NCBI GenBank assembly: GCA_021833065.1
Contig: JAKBGO010000006.1
Location: 1 to 32,019, forward strand
Origin: a bacterium
GTDB taxonomy: Bacteria; Patescibacteriota; Saccharimonadia; Saccharimonadales; UBA4665
Direction: 5' to 3'
DNA: 32,019 bases
Part shown: positions 17,605 through 25,644 of the stretch, in pieces
Position numbering within the stretch: position 1 is the first letter of the stretch
Layout: every line of letters starts with the position of its first letter
Position numbers and translations under genes: made by a program
The notes under the pieces: model-generated
What the model was told of the DNA's origin: nothing
Databases searched by the model: none
Seen by the model: the letters and a program-made list of their open reading frames with translations, nothing else

Positions 17605-18759
17605 ATGAAAAAGATTTTAGTTGTATTTGGTGGTCGCTCGGTTGAGCACGATGTCTCGATTATTACTGCTATTAACAGCGTTATAAAACCTTTAAGACTT
17701 ACCAAAAAATATCAGGTCGAGCCCCTCTATATTACAAAAGAGGGAAAGTGGTTTTGGGATGAGTCTCTCTCGAACATTGAGACCTATTCTTCCGGTAAAA
17801 TTGCTAATCTAACTAAGAAGTTAAAGCCGGCTGATATCAGTTTTAATGACGGACTAATAATATCCAATGGTAAATCCTTTAACTCTAAAAAAGTTAAAAT
17901 TGACATAGTATTCCCCGCTCTTCATGGAACCTACGGGGAAGATGGCGACCTCATGGGTTTACTGGAGATGGCCGGAGTAGCTTATGTCGGTTGTGGAGTA
18001 TTAGCTTCCGCCGTAGCCATGGATAAAGTCATTTCTAAGCAATTGGCAATCGCCAACAAGATACCGATTACTAATTTTCTCTTTTATCAGGATAAAGATT
18101 ATAAGGCTAACTCATCCAAGATAATAAACGAGATAAATACTAATCTTAACTGGCCTTTATTCGTAAAACCGGCTCATCTTGGTTCTTCAATCGGAATTAC
18201 AAGGGTAAAAAATAACGAAGAACTTGAAACCGCTATCGAACTGGCTTTTCATTATGATAGTTTAGTATTGGTTGAGGAGGAGGTTTCTAATTTAATCGAA
18301 GTTACCCTGCCAATCATAGGCAATGAAGTACCAGAGCCGGCCTATCTTGAGAGACCGACACTTCAAAAGACTGATTTCTTTGATTTTGAGGCTAAATACC
18401 TGAGAGGCGGCAAGAAGGGTTCAAAAAATGGACAAGCTTCGTCAAGTTACTCTCAAGTACCAGCGGTGCTACCTAAAAAACTATATAAACAAGCCGAAGA
18501 ACTGGGTGTGAAAATTTATAAAAGTTTCGGCTTAACCGGCATAGCCAGAGTCGACATGTTGATAGATTCCAAGGTCGGAAAGGTTTATTTTAACGAAATA
18601 AATCCTTTACCGGGTTCTTTATATTCCCATAATTTTCAAAAATTTGGGTTATCAAATGTCGAATTGGTCGAAAAATTGTTATTTTTCGCAATGGAGAGAT
18701 TCGAACAAAAGAATAAAATAAATTCCTCCTTTGCAACAAATTATTTAAAACAGTTCTAG
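17605..18759 (+). CDS. ddl: D-alanine--D-alanine ligase
   Basis: Joins two D-Ala with ATP for the peptidoglycan stem. 384 aa, ATP-grasp fold. Motifs in order: GGRSVEHDVSI near the N-terminus, HGTYGEDGDLMGLLE and YVGCGVLASAVAMDK (about 112-146), KPAHLGSSIGI (about 188-198), the hydrophobic VLVEEEV, and NEINPLPGSL (about 331-340; many family members read NEINTMPGFT). Consistent with catalysis. Length is slightly above the usual 300-360. leuS starts 2 nt after its stop, so they are co-transcribed. Sits downstream of the MurF-like gene, the user of its product. Confidence 0.95.
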   Translation: MKKILVVFGGRSVEHDVSIITAINSVIKPLRLTKKYQVEPLYITKEGKWFWDESLSNIETYSSGKIANLTKKLKPADISFNDGLIISNGKSFNSKKVKIDIVFPALHGTYGEDGDLMGLLEMAGVAYVGCGVLASAVAMDKVISKQLAIANKIPITNFLFYQDKDYKANSSKIINEINTNLNWPLFVKPAHLGSSIGITRVKNNEELETAIELAFHYDSLVLVEEEVSNLIEVTLPIIGNEVPEPAYLERPTLQKTDFFDFEAKYLRGGKKGSKNGQASSSYSQVPAVLPKKLYKQAEELGVKIYKSFGLTGIARVDMLIDSKVGKVYFNEINPLPGSLYSHNFQKFGLSNVELVEKLLFFAMERFEQKNKINSSFATNYLKQF

Positions 18760-18761
18760 TT

Positions 18762-21203
18762 ATGAATCGCTATAATCCAAAAAATTTTGAATCGAAATGG
18801 CAAGCTGAATGGGACAAGTCAGGAATTTACAAAGCCCAAGATAATTCTCTGAAACCCAAAAAATACATCTTGGAGTATTTCCCGTATCCAAGTGGCGCGG
18901 CAATGCATGTAGGACATGTCAGAAATTATGCAATAGGCGATGCGATGGCTCGTTTTAATCGCATGCAAGGGTTTGAAGTCCTTCACCCTATGGGTTGGGA
19001 TGCATTTGGCCTACCTGCTGAGAACTATGCAATAAAAAACAAGGTTAGCCCAGCTGTAGCAATCGAACAAAACACCAAAAGATTTAAAGCTCAACTAAAC
19101 CAAATGGGATTTGGATATGATTGGAGCAGGGAGATTAACAGTACCGATCCTAAATACTATAAATGGACCCAGTGGTTTTTCTTACTTTTATATAAAAGAG
19201 GACTGGCATATCAGCAAGAGAGTCTCCAATGGTGGTGTCCGGTAGACAAAACTGTACTGGCAAATGAACAAGTTGAAGCTGGCCTTTGTTGGAGATGTGG
19301 CAATCAAGTTGAAAAAAAATCTCTTAAACAGTGGTTTTTTAAGATAACCGATTATGCCGATAGACTGTTAAATGATTTGGATGATCTGAATTGGTCGGAA
19401 GCCATCAAATCGATGCAAAGAAACTGGATTGGCAAAAGTAAAGGTGCGTTAATTGATTTTAAGATTGACGGTAGTTCCCAAAAAATCCAGGTTTTTACAA
19501 CCAGACCTGATACTATTTTTGGTGCTACTTTTCTGGTTGTCGCTCCTGAACACCAGATCGTTAACCTAATAACTGCCGATTCTCAGAAAACAGCGGTTGA
19601 GAAATATGTCAAAGACACTCAAGCAAAGTCAGAAATCGAAAGACAAGAGACTGGCAGGGAGAAAACCGGGGTATTCAGTGGAACATATGCCATAAATCCA
19701 CTGTCAAATGAAAAAGTTCCGATTTGGATTGCCGACTATGTTTTAGCGGGCTATGGAACAGGGGCTATTATGGCTGTGCCAGCTCATGACGAAAGAGACT
19801 TTGAGTTTGCCACAAAATTCAATTTGGAAATCAAACAAGTAATATCTAACGATGATTCCGGCGACGGATTTACTGTCAACGAAGGTGGAATGGTTTCCTC
19901 GGGTGAATTTAATGGCCTTGATTCTGCTCAGGCAAGGGAAAAAATAGTCCAAAAATTGGCTGAACTGGGACTCGGCGTCGAAAAAGTAAATTACAAAATG
20001 AGAGATTGGCTGATTTCTCGGCAAAGGTACTGGGGCGCACCGATTCCGATAGTTTATTGTTCGAAAGACGGAGTTGTTCCCCTGGATGAGAAGGACCTGC
20101 CGGTTTTATTGCCGGAAATTGAGAGCATAGAACCCAGTGGCGATGGACGAAGTCCTCTGGTTAATGTTGAGTCTTTTGTTAATACAACCTGCCCTAAATG
20201 TGGTGGTTCGGCCAAGAGAGAAACTGATACTATGGACGGATTTGCATGTTCCAGCTGGTATTTTTTACGTTTTGCCGATCCTAACAACGACAAGATGCCT
20301 TTTGATAAATCCAAGGCGGATTACTGGTTGCCAGTCGATGAATATATCGGTGGTGCCGAGCATGCTGTTATGCATCTTCTCTATGCCAGGTTTTGGACTA
20401 AGGTAATGTATGACGAGGGACTGATTGATTTCACGGAACCGTTTACAACCCTTAGAAATCAAGGTATGATTCTGGCCCCAGACGGCAATAAAATGAGTAA
20501 AAGTAAAGGCAATACCATCGAACCTGATGGTTTAATAGAATCCGGTTACGGTGCCGATAGCATAAGGGTAATGGAGCTTTTTATAGGTCCCTGGAACCAG
20601 GCTTCGAATTGGAGCGTCGACGGCTTGGGTGGATCATATCGGTTTCTTCAACGAGTCTGGAAGATTACCAGTCAATATATTGAAGCTGTTGATGGTGATT
20701 TAAGTTCATCGTCGGCCCAAAGATTAAAAAAAATCGAACACAAGACGATTAAGAAAGTAACAAGAGATCTTGAAAACTTAAGTTTTAACACAGCCGTCGC
20801 AACATTAATGGAGTTTGTAAACGATCTTTATAAAATTAAGGAAGAAAGTCCTATTGTTAAAAAAACGGCTTGGGATGATGTTATTGTCAGTTTATTGAAG
20901 CTACTGGCGCCGATTGCACCTTATATAACAGAAGAGCTGTGGCATTTAATGGGCAAAGAAGATTCTATTCACCTCCAGGCATGGTCGGTATTTGATGAAT
21001 CATTGACCCAGGATGATGATTTTGAACTGGTTATTCAAATAAACGGTAAAGTCCGTCAACAATTAAGAGCATTGAATAGTCTCAGTCAAAAAGAATTAAT
21101 CGATTTGGCTCTAAACGACGATAAGGTTAAAAAATATATCAACCAGAACCCGGTTAAAAAAACAATTGTAGTTCCCGGTAAATTAATTAATTTTGTTGTT
21201 TGA
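18762..21203 (+). CDS. leuS: leucyl-tRNA synthetase
   Basis: Charges tRNA-Leu. 813 aa, class I synthetase. The HIGH motif is HVGH (residues 49-52), within YPSGAAMHVGHVRNYAIGD; KMSKS is KMSKSKGN starting at residue 577. Zinc-type Cys clusters are present: CPVDKTV ... CWRCGNQ (about 165-185) and CPKCGG ... ACSSWYF (about 477-497). The CP1 editing domain is intact: TTRPDTIFGAT (about 247) and the GTGAIMAVPAHDERD block (about 330). The C-terminal anticodon and Leu-specific domains end with IVVPGKLINFVV. Starts 2 nt after ddl. Identity certain. Confidence 0.97.
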   Translation: MNRYNPKNFESKWQAEWDKSGIYKAQDNSLKPKKYILEYFPYPSGAAMHVGHVRNYAIGDAMARFNRMQGFEVLHPMGWDAFGLPAENYAIKNKVSPAVAIEQNTKRFKAQLNQMGFGYDWSREINSTDPKYYKWTQWFFLLLYKRGLAYQQESLQWWCPVDKTVLANEQVEAGLCWRCGNQVEKKSLKQWFFKITDYADRLLNDLDDLNWSEAIKSMQRNWIGKSKGALIDFKIDGSSQKIQVFTTRPDTIFGATFLVVAPEHQIVNLITADSQKTAVEKYVKDTQAKSEIERQETGREKTGVFSGTYAINPLSNEKVPIWIADYVLAGYGTGAIMAVPAHDERDFEFATKFNLEIKQVISNDDSGDGFTVNEGGMVSSGEFNGLDSAQAREKIVQKLAELGLGVEKVNYKMRDWLISRQRYWGAPIPIVYCSKDGVVPLDEKDLPVLLPEIESIEPSGDGRSPLVNVESFVNTTCPKCGGSAKRETDTMDGFACSSWYFLRFADPNNDKMPFDKSKADYWLPVDEYIGGAEHAVMHLLYARFWTKVMYDEGLIDFTEPFTTLRNQGMILAPDGNKMSKSKGNTIEPDGLIESGYGADSIRVMELFIGPWNQASNWSVDGLGGSYRFLQRVWKITSQYIEAVDGDLSSSSAQRLKKIEHKTIKKVTRDLENLSFNTAVATLMEFVNDLYKIKEESPIVKKTAWDDVIVSLLKLLAPIAPYITEELWHLMGKEDSIHLQAWSVFDESLTQDDDFELVIQINGKVRQQLRALNSLSQKELIDLALNDDKVKKYINQNPVKKTIVVPGKLINFVV

Positions 21204-21222
21204 TAGTTTTATACTTTTAAGA

Positions 21223-21251
21223 TTGAAAAAACAGTTTAAAGATAGTAAAAT
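21223..21251 (+). promoter_or_regulatory. promoter of rpmF (and nusB)
   Basis: TTGAAA at 21223-21228, 17-nt spacer, TAAAAT at 21246-21251. A strong Shine-Dalgarno (AAAAAGGAG) precedes the rpmF start. The same TAAAAT -10 is used before rpsP. Confidence 0.6.
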
Positions 21252-21294
21252 AAAGTCCAAGATATCTAATATTTAAAAAGGAGATTTATTTTTC

Positions 21295-21453
21295 ATGGGT
21301 AAGCCAAAGAAGCGCACAAGTCCCCGTAGGACAGGTAGCCGTCGTAGTCACTTGGTACTTGATTTGGCTCGTCGAGTCAATGCGAAATCACCGGTTAAGG
21401 TTCGGACAACCGTTCGAGAATCCGGCAAAAAAGTAGTAAAAACAGTTAAATAG
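21295..21453 (+). CDS. rpmF: 50S ribosomal protein L32, no zinc cysteines
   Basis: A 52-aa basic protein, MGKPKKRTSPRRTGSRRSHL at the start, matching the L32 N-terminus (PKxxTSxxRRxxRRSH). L32 sits near the exit region of the large subunit. Most L32 proteins carry a four-Cys zinc ribbon in the second half; here that half (SPVKVRTTVRESGKKVVKTVK) has no Cys at all. Good Shine-Dalgarno and own promoter. Too short for routine ORF listing. nusB follows after 64 nt. Confidence 0.85.
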   Translation: MGKPKKRTSPRRTGSRRSHLVLDLARRVNAKSPVKVRTTVRESGKKVVKTVK

Positions 21454-21517
21454 TTGATGGCATATTTTGCCAAGTATTTTTTAAAAATTTAAATTATATT
21501 CTTTTGAAGGGGTATAA

Positions 21518-21970
21518 ATGGCGTCAAATCGACATTTGGGAAGAATCATTGTCTTACAAAGCTTGTTTGAGTGTGAATTCAGGCAAGATTGTGGAGATGA
21601 TAAGTGCTCGATTGAAGATATTGTTAAACGCAATTTCGAAAGATACCACGATTTGATTGAAGACAAGAAATTCACCATTGATCTTGCCAAAGGTGTTAGC
21701 CAAAAATCTGATGAGCTAGACTCTAAACTTCAACCGATAGCGCCGGAATGGCCAATTGATCAGATTGCTCGGATTGATCGCAATATCCTCAGGATCGGTC
21801 TTTATGAATTGCTCTACGAGAAAGACGTCCCTCCCAAAGTAGTCATAAATGAATCGGTAGAACTGGCAAAATCTTTCGGCAATATCAATTCTTCGAAATT
21901 CATTAACGGTGTACTTGGGACAGCCCTCAGTCAATCGGAAGTAAAGACGAAAACTAAAAAGACTAAGTAA
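21518..21970 (+). CDS. nusB: transcription antitermination protein NusB
   Basis: NusB with S10 (NusE) binds boxA RNA in rRNA antitermination. 150 aa, all-helical. The N-terminal R-x-x-x-x-x-x-L-(Q/F) pattern (RHLGRIIVLQSLFECEF) and the C-terminal block IARIDRNILRIGLYELLY ... VVINESVELAKSFG ... FINGVLG are diagnostic. The last residues (QSEVKTKTKKTK) are a basic tail. A Shine-Dalgarno (GAAGGGG) precedes the ATG. It follows rpmF and precedes the Nudix gene in an RNA/ribosome block. Confidence 0.95.
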   Translation: MASNRHLGRIIVLQSLFECEFRQDCGDDKCSIEDIVKRNFERYHDLIEDKKFTIDLAKGVSQKSDELDSKLQPIAPEWPIDQIARIDRNILRIGLYELLYEKDVPPKVVINESVELAKSFGNINSSKFINGVLGTALSQSEVKTKTKKTK

Positions 21971-22006
21971 TTTTTTAGCTAAAACATTTAATTTATAAGG
22001 TAAGTT

Positions 22007-22504
22007 ATGAAAAAACCTGAACCAATCAGAGGTATTAAGAATTTTGTTTATAAGATAAGACCCGATATATCGGAAGTCGTTCATGAAACGACTGCCGGGG
22101 GCGTGGTCTTCAGAAGAGCCAAGGATGGTTCAATAGACATTTTGTTAATTCAGGATACAAAAAATAGATGGACTGTTCCTAAAGGTCATGTTGAACCGAA
22201 AGAAGAACCCAGAAAAACCGCTGAAAGAGAAATTACTGAAGAAACCGGCCTGGCAAATCTTAAGGTTTATTCTTGGCTGGGAAAAGTAAATTTTCGTTAT
22301 CGCCGAGAAAAAACACTGGTTCTCATGACAATGCATATTTATTTGGTAGAGGTCTTAAGTAACAGCGAGGAATTTAAGCCCGAAGAATGGCTTAATGATA
22401 TTAAGTGGTTTAAATCAACTGAGGCAATTGATAAAATAGCTTATGATGATATTGGAAAACTAATTTTAGTCGGAATGAAAAAAATCAGGAATAATAAACT
22501 CTAG
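22007..22504 (+). CDS. Nudix hydrolase
   Basis: 165 aa. The Nudix box G-x5-E-x7-REUxEExGU is complete: GHVEPKEEPRKTAEREITEETGL (about residues 62-84), whose glutamates bind the metal. The preceding TTAGGVVFRRAKDGSIDILLI and WTVPKG fit the fold. Such enzymes hydrolyse nucleoside diphosphates linked to another group; the position between nusB and rnc suggests a housekeeping nucleotide or RNA-cap role, but the substrate is unknown. Shine-Dalgarno (AAGGTAAG) precedes the ATG. Confidence 0.92.
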   Translation: MKKPEPIRGIKNFVYKIRPDISEVVHETTAGGVVFRRAKDGSIDILLIQDTKNRWTVPKGHVEPKEEPRKTAEREITEETGLANLKVYSWLGKVNFRYRREKTLVLMTMHIYLVEVLSNSEEFKPEEWLNDIKWFKSTEAIDKIAYDDIGKLILVGMKKIRNNKL

Positions 22505-22520
22505 TAAGTACACCTATTTT

Positions 22521-23216
22521 ATGGACACAAACATTTACAGACGATTTGCTCTTGAGAATCTAAAACTTGAGTTTACTGATATAGATAAGCTTGTGACGGC
22601 TTTTACCCATCGTTCTTACTTGAATGAACATAAAAAATTAAAATTGGAGCATAATGAGCGATATGAATTTTTAGGTGATGCAGTACTAGAGCTAATCGTT
22701 ACTGAATATCTGTTCAAGAATTTTAATCAGCCGGAAGGAATATTGACTAATTGGCGAAGTAGCCTGGTGAGAACGGAAAGCATCGGAGCGGTAGCCGACA
22801 AATTGGGTTTTTTCCCACTAATCAGATTGTCTAAGGGAGAAAAAAGGGGCAGCGAGAGAGCTCGTCAACAAATACTGGCTAATTGCTATGAGGCAGTTAT
22901 AGGTGCAATCTATTTGGATGTAGGCTATGTCGGCGCAGTTAAATTCATACGAGAAAGTTTAATAGTTACCCTGGACGAGATTCTAAAAACCGGGTCTTGG
23001 GTTGATCCCAAATCTCAACTCCAAGAGGTATCTCAAAGTAAAGAGGATGCGACACCATCTTATCGCGTATTGAACGAGGAAGGCCCTGACCACGATAAGT
23101 TGTTTACGGTAGGCGTCTACATTAACGGTCAATTGGCCGGGACGGGCGAGGGACCTTCCAAACAAATCGCTCAGCAAAAAGCAGCGTCAAAGGCTCTGGA
23201 AAAATATAAAGATTAG
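22521..23216 (+). CDS. rnc: ribonuclease III
   Basis: Cuts double-stranded RNA, notably in rRNA maturation. The signature NERYEFLGDAVLEL (about 45-58) carries the metal-binding Glu/Asp; the second conserved Asp/Glu pair is in ANCYEAVIGAIYLD (about 117-130). Residues about 157-228 form the double-stranded RNA-binding domain (DPKSQLQEVSQ ... QIAQQKAASKALEKY). 231 aa is normal. No Shine-Dalgarno before the ATG, which lies 16 nt after the Nudix stop. Confidence 0.96.
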   Translation: MDTNIYRRFALENLKLEFTDIDKLVTAFTHRSYLNEHKKLKLEHNERYEFLGDAVLELIVTEYLFKNFNQPEGILTNWRSSLVRTESIGAVADKLGFFPLIRLSKGEKRGSERARQQILANCYEAVIGAIYLDVGYVGAVKFIRESLIVTLDEILKTGSWVDPKSQLQEVSQSKEDATPSYRVLNEEGPDHDKLFTVGVYINGQLAGTGEGPSKQIAQQKAASKALEKYKD

Positions 23217-23228
23217 AAAATTATCAAT

Positions 23229-23257
23229 TTGACAACAGATGAATATATCTGTAAAAT
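23229..23257 (+). promoter_or_regulatory. promoter of rpsP
   Basis: TTGACA at 23229-23234 (perfect), 17-nt spacer, TAAAAT at 23252-23257. The spacer contains an inverted repeat CAGAT (23236-23240) and ATCTG (23247-23251). Start expected near 23264, giving about 56 nt of leader to the ATG at 23320. Confidence 0.65.
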
Positions 23258-23319
23258 AACACCCATAGTTAATTTATTAAGTAACGGAATTAAAAGGAAC
23301 CAATAAGCTTATCTAATTT

Positions 23320-23763
23320 ATGTTATCTATTCGTTTGCAAAGAACCGGTCGAAAATCCCTAGCCATGTACAGAGTCATTGTTCAAGACTCGAGAAGAACA
23401 CCTACAAGTGGCAATATTGTAGCTCAAATCGGTACGTATAATCCTCACACTAAAGAACTTGTTCTAGATACTGAAAAAGCTAGCAGTTATCTCAAAAATG
23501 GTGCTCAACCAACGCCAAGAGTAGTTTCTTTGCTTAAACTAAAAAAAGTTAAAATTCCTGCTTGGGTTAAAGAAAATAAACCTTCTGAAAGTAAAACCAG
23601 AAATCCCGAGAAGTTGAGAAAGAATAACCCCGCCTCAGTTGATGAGGTCAAACCGGAAGAAGAGAGTCAACCGGATGCTCCAGTCGTAGAGACTGCCGAA
23701 TCGACCGAGGAAGTCGTCGCTCCAATCGAAGAGCCCAGTGAAGAATCTCCTGCCGAAGCTTAG
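23320..23763 (+). CDS. rpsP: 30S ribosomal protein S16 with acidic tail
   Basis: S16 is a small-subunit assembly protein. The core is recognisable in residues 1-80: MLSIRLQRTGRKSLAMYRVIV, DSRRTPTSGNIVAQIGTYNP, and PRVVSLLKLKKVKIPAW. Usual S16 is about 80-90 aa; this one is 147 aa because of a low-complexity tail (residues about 86-147) rich in Glu, Pro, Ser and Val. The start is preceded by AAAAGGAAC about 20 nt upstream. It is separated from the KH gene by a terminator and new promoter, so it is transcribed alone. Confidence 0.95.
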   Translation: MLSIRLQRTGRKSLAMYRVIVQDSRRTPTSGNIVAQIGTYNPHTKELVLDTEKASSYLKNGAQPTPRVVSLLKLKKVKIPAWVKENKPSESKTRNPEKLRKNNPASVDEVKPEEESQPDAPVVETAESTEEVVAPIEEPSEESPAEA

Positions 23764-23787
23764 TCTTTAAAACCCAAAAAAATAAAG

Positions 23788-23810
23788 TCTCGGTCTAGCC
23801 GAGATTTTTT
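23788..23810 (+). terminator. rho-independent terminator of rpsP
   Basis: Stem TCTCGG (23788-23793), 5-nt loop, CCGAGA (23799-23804) and six T (23805-23810). It ends inside the extended -10 of the next promoter. Confidence 0.88.
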
Positions 23811-23818
23811 GTTATAAT
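23810..23818 (+). promoter_or_regulatory. extended -10 promoter of the KH-trmD genes
   Basis: TGTTATAAT with TATAAT at 23813-23818, fused to the rpsP terminator T run just as at 14299-14313. Shine-Dalgarno (AAAAGGAG) follows before the ATG at 23855. Confidence 0.65.
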
Positions 23819-23854
23819 TTTAAGTATTAATAATACCTAAAAGGAGTTTCTTGT

Positions 23855-24277
23855 ATGAGTAGTATTGACCAACAATTTGTTGAATTTGTCGTCAAATCTT
23901 TAGTCTCTCAACCAGACAAAATTAAAGTTGAAAGACGAATTGATGAAAAAGGTGTTTTATTAGAGTTGACGGTTGATCCGGAGGATCTTGGGAGAGTTAT
24001 CGGTAAACACGGCGCAACGGCACAAAGTATCAGGACTTTACTCAGAGCTTTAGGCACAAAAAATGACGCCAGGTACAATCTTAAAATTGTCGATAACGGA
24101 GTTGGCGGTCATGAAAGTTCATCGCGCCATGAAACCAAGAGCGAGAACCCGATAAAAGAGTCTCAGCAAGCCGAAACGGTTGAAGAACCAGTAGTTGATG
24201 ACGCTTCCGACGAAACCGTCGATCGATTTAAACAGACTCGAGATGAACTTGCTGAGTTTGATGATTTAGAAGTTTAA
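23855..24277 (+). CDS. khpA: KH-domain RNA-binding protein KhpA-like
   Basis: 140 aa. Residues 1-80 match the single KH domain of KhpA: FVEFVVKSLVSQPDKIKVERR then the GxxG loop in VIGKHGATAQSIRTLLRALG. Usual KhpA is about 75-85 aa; the extra 60 residues are an acidic Ser/Glu-rich tail ending LAEFDDLEV, like that of the neighbouring S16. Binds RNA and is linked to cell division and ribosome work in other bacteria. In many bacteria it lies between rpsP and trmD with rimM, as here without rimM. Strong Shine-Dalgarno and promoter upstream. Confidence 0.92.
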   Translation: MSSIDQQFVEFVVKSLVSQPDKIKVERRIDEKGVLLELTVDPEDLGRVIGKHGATAQSIRTLLRALGTKNDARYNLKIVDNGVGGHESSSRHETKSENPIKESQQAETVEEPVVDDASDETVDRFKQTRDELAEFDDLEV

Positions 24278-24295
24278 AGTCTCGGGGAATCTAGA

Positions 24296-24955
24296 TTGAT
24301 TACTTTTTATTTGGCAACACTGTTTCCAAAAATTTTTGATGGTGTGCTTGATCAAAGTATGCTTCATAAGGCCAGAGATCTTAATATTATCGATGTTCAG
24401 ATTATCGATATAAGAGATTTTGGTCTCGGTAAAAGACGACAAGTCGACGATACGCCTTATGGTGGCGGTGACGGCATGCTGTTAATGATTGAACCTCTTT
24501 ATAACCTGATAAATTCAGTTAAAGAAAAAACCACTAATGAAGTTAAGATATTACTACCTTCTCCGAGGGGAAAGAATTATGTTCAATCGGACGCCATAAG
24601 ATTATCCCAGGCAAATTGCGATTTTCTAATTATTTGCCCACGTTATGAGGGCTATGACGAGAGATTAACCAAGTACGTTGATGAGGTTTTTAGCGTTGGA
24701 AATTATGTTTTGACCGGTGGCGAGATACCGGCCATGATAATGGTGGACTCTATAACCAGACTTCTTCCAGGTGTTCTAGGAGGTGAAAAAAGTGCCGAGA
24801 TTGAGTCCTTTGCCGACGATAAGACAAGAGAGTTTCCTCAATACACCAGACCTGAAATGTTTGATTCCCAGGGCGTTCCCAAGGTTCTCTTAACAGGGAA
24901 TCATAAACAAATTGAACAATGGCGACACTCAATGATGATTAAAGAGCAAAAATAG
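24296..24955 (+). CDS. trmD: tRNA (guanine-N1)-methyltransferase TrmD
   Basis: Methylates G37 of tRNAs with GG at 36-37, preventing frameshifts. 219 aa from a TTG start, the first codon that gives the usual MIxFxxxTLFPKIF N-terminus; a GGGGA lies upstream. Motifs: VDDTPYGGGDGMLL (about 50-63), CPRYEGYDERL (about 114-124), VGNYVLTGGEIPAMIM (about 133-148), and the C-terminal RPEMFDSQGVPKVLLTGNHKQIEQWR. rimM and rplS, its usual neighbours, are absent; the KH gene precedes and sodN follows. Confidence 0.96.
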   Translation: MITFYLATLFPKIFDGVLDQSMLHKARDLNIIDVQIIDIRDFGLGKRRQVDDTPYGGGDGMLLMIEPLYNLINSVKEKTTNEVKILLPSPRGKNYVQSDAIRLSQANCDFLIICPRYEGYDERLTKYVDEVFSVGNYVLTGGEIPAMIMVDSITRLLPGVLGGEKSAEIESFADDKTREFPQYTRPEMFDSQGVPKVLLTGNHKQIEQWRHSMMIKEQK

Positions 24956-24956
24956 A

Positions 24957-24962
24957 TATAAT
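24957..24962 (+). promoter_or_regulatory. -10 box of sodN-sodX
   Basis: TATAAT directly after the trmD stop. A strong Shine-Dalgarno (AAGGAGGG) precedes the sodN ATG at 24984, so the sod genes can be transcribed apart from trmD. Confidence 0.5.
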
Positions 24963-24983
24963 TATATTAAGGAGGGTGAAATT

Positions 24984-25367
24984 ATGAGATTTAAATTAAT
25001 TAAAACAGCGTACGCTCATTGCGATCTACCATGCGGCGTATATGATCCAGCACAGGCCAGAATAGAGGCACTATCCGTTAAAGCTATCATGGAAAAGTAT
25101 GACGGTTTGGACGACTACAATAAAACCAGAGCGATTGTTATTAAAGAGCAAAGAGCGGAGCTGGTAAAAAATCACTTAATGATTCTTTGGGCAGATTATT
25201 TTAAAGAGATGCATCTTGAAAAATATCCCCAGCTACATGACATGTTCTGGAAAGCAATTAAGCAGGCCAGCGCTTGCAAGTCACATAACGATGTTTCACT
25301 TGCAGATAAATTAATCGAAATGATTGATGAAATTGCGGTTATTTTTGCTGAGACTAAAAAAGCTTAG
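24984..25367 (+). CDS. sodN: nickel superoxide dismutase precursor
   Basis: NiSOD turns superoxide into oxygen and peroxide. After an 11-residue leader (MRFKLIKTAYA) comes the nickel hook HCDLPCGVYDPAQARIEA: H12, C13 and C17 supply the ligands (His1, Cys2, Cys6 after cleavage) and Y20 the conserved active-site Tyr. The rest is the helical-bundle body of this family. Total 127 aa, close to known precursors (about 130). The leader must be removed to free His1, and the next gene encodes the expected protease. Shine-Dalgarno AAGGAGGG. The signature is very specific, so the call is firm. Confidence 0.96.
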   Translation: MRFKLIKTAYAHCDLPCGVYDPAQARIEALSVKAIMEKYDGLDDYNKTRAIVIKEQRAELVKNHLMILWADYFKEMHLEKYPQLHDMFWKAIKQASACKSHNDVSLADKLIEMIDEIAVIFAETKKA

Positions 25368-25644
25368 TTTTCCAATTTCAGTTTACCGTATAAGGGGCGA
25401 CAGCATGCTTCCAGCTGTTAGGTCTGGACAATTTGTCATAACAAGAAGAAGTAAACCTCATAATCCAGTCAATAGGCTGGTTGTTTTCGAGAACCAAGGA
25501 ATCTTAAAGATTAAAAGAATAACCCGAGTTAGTCAGATGGGTTATTGGGTTTTGGGAGACAACAGACATTTTAGCCAAGATTCCAGACATTTCGGAGATT
25601 TAAATATTGAAAAAGTCAGAGGTTACGTAATTAAGATTTTCTAA
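25327..25644 (+). CDS. sodX: NiSOD maturation protease (S26 signal peptidase-like)
   Basis: A 105-aa S26-family serine protease. The nucleophile motif is GDSM (Ser at about residue 26 from the ATG at 25327), the general-base Lys is in ILKIKRITRV (about 59-68, probably K63), and GDNRHFSQDSRHFG near residue 80 is the conserved S26 box. No signal anchor, unlike LepB. It overlaps sodN by 41 bp, so it is translationally coupled and serves as SodX, cutting off the NiSOD leader. The start ATG is the only good one; a TTG 3 nt before it is possible. Confidence 0.92.
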   Translation: MKLRLFLLRLKKLSFPISVYRIRGDSMLPAVRSGQFVITRRSKPHNPVNRLVVFENQGILKIKRITRVSQMGYWVLGDNRHFSQDSRHFGDLNIEKVRGYVIKIF

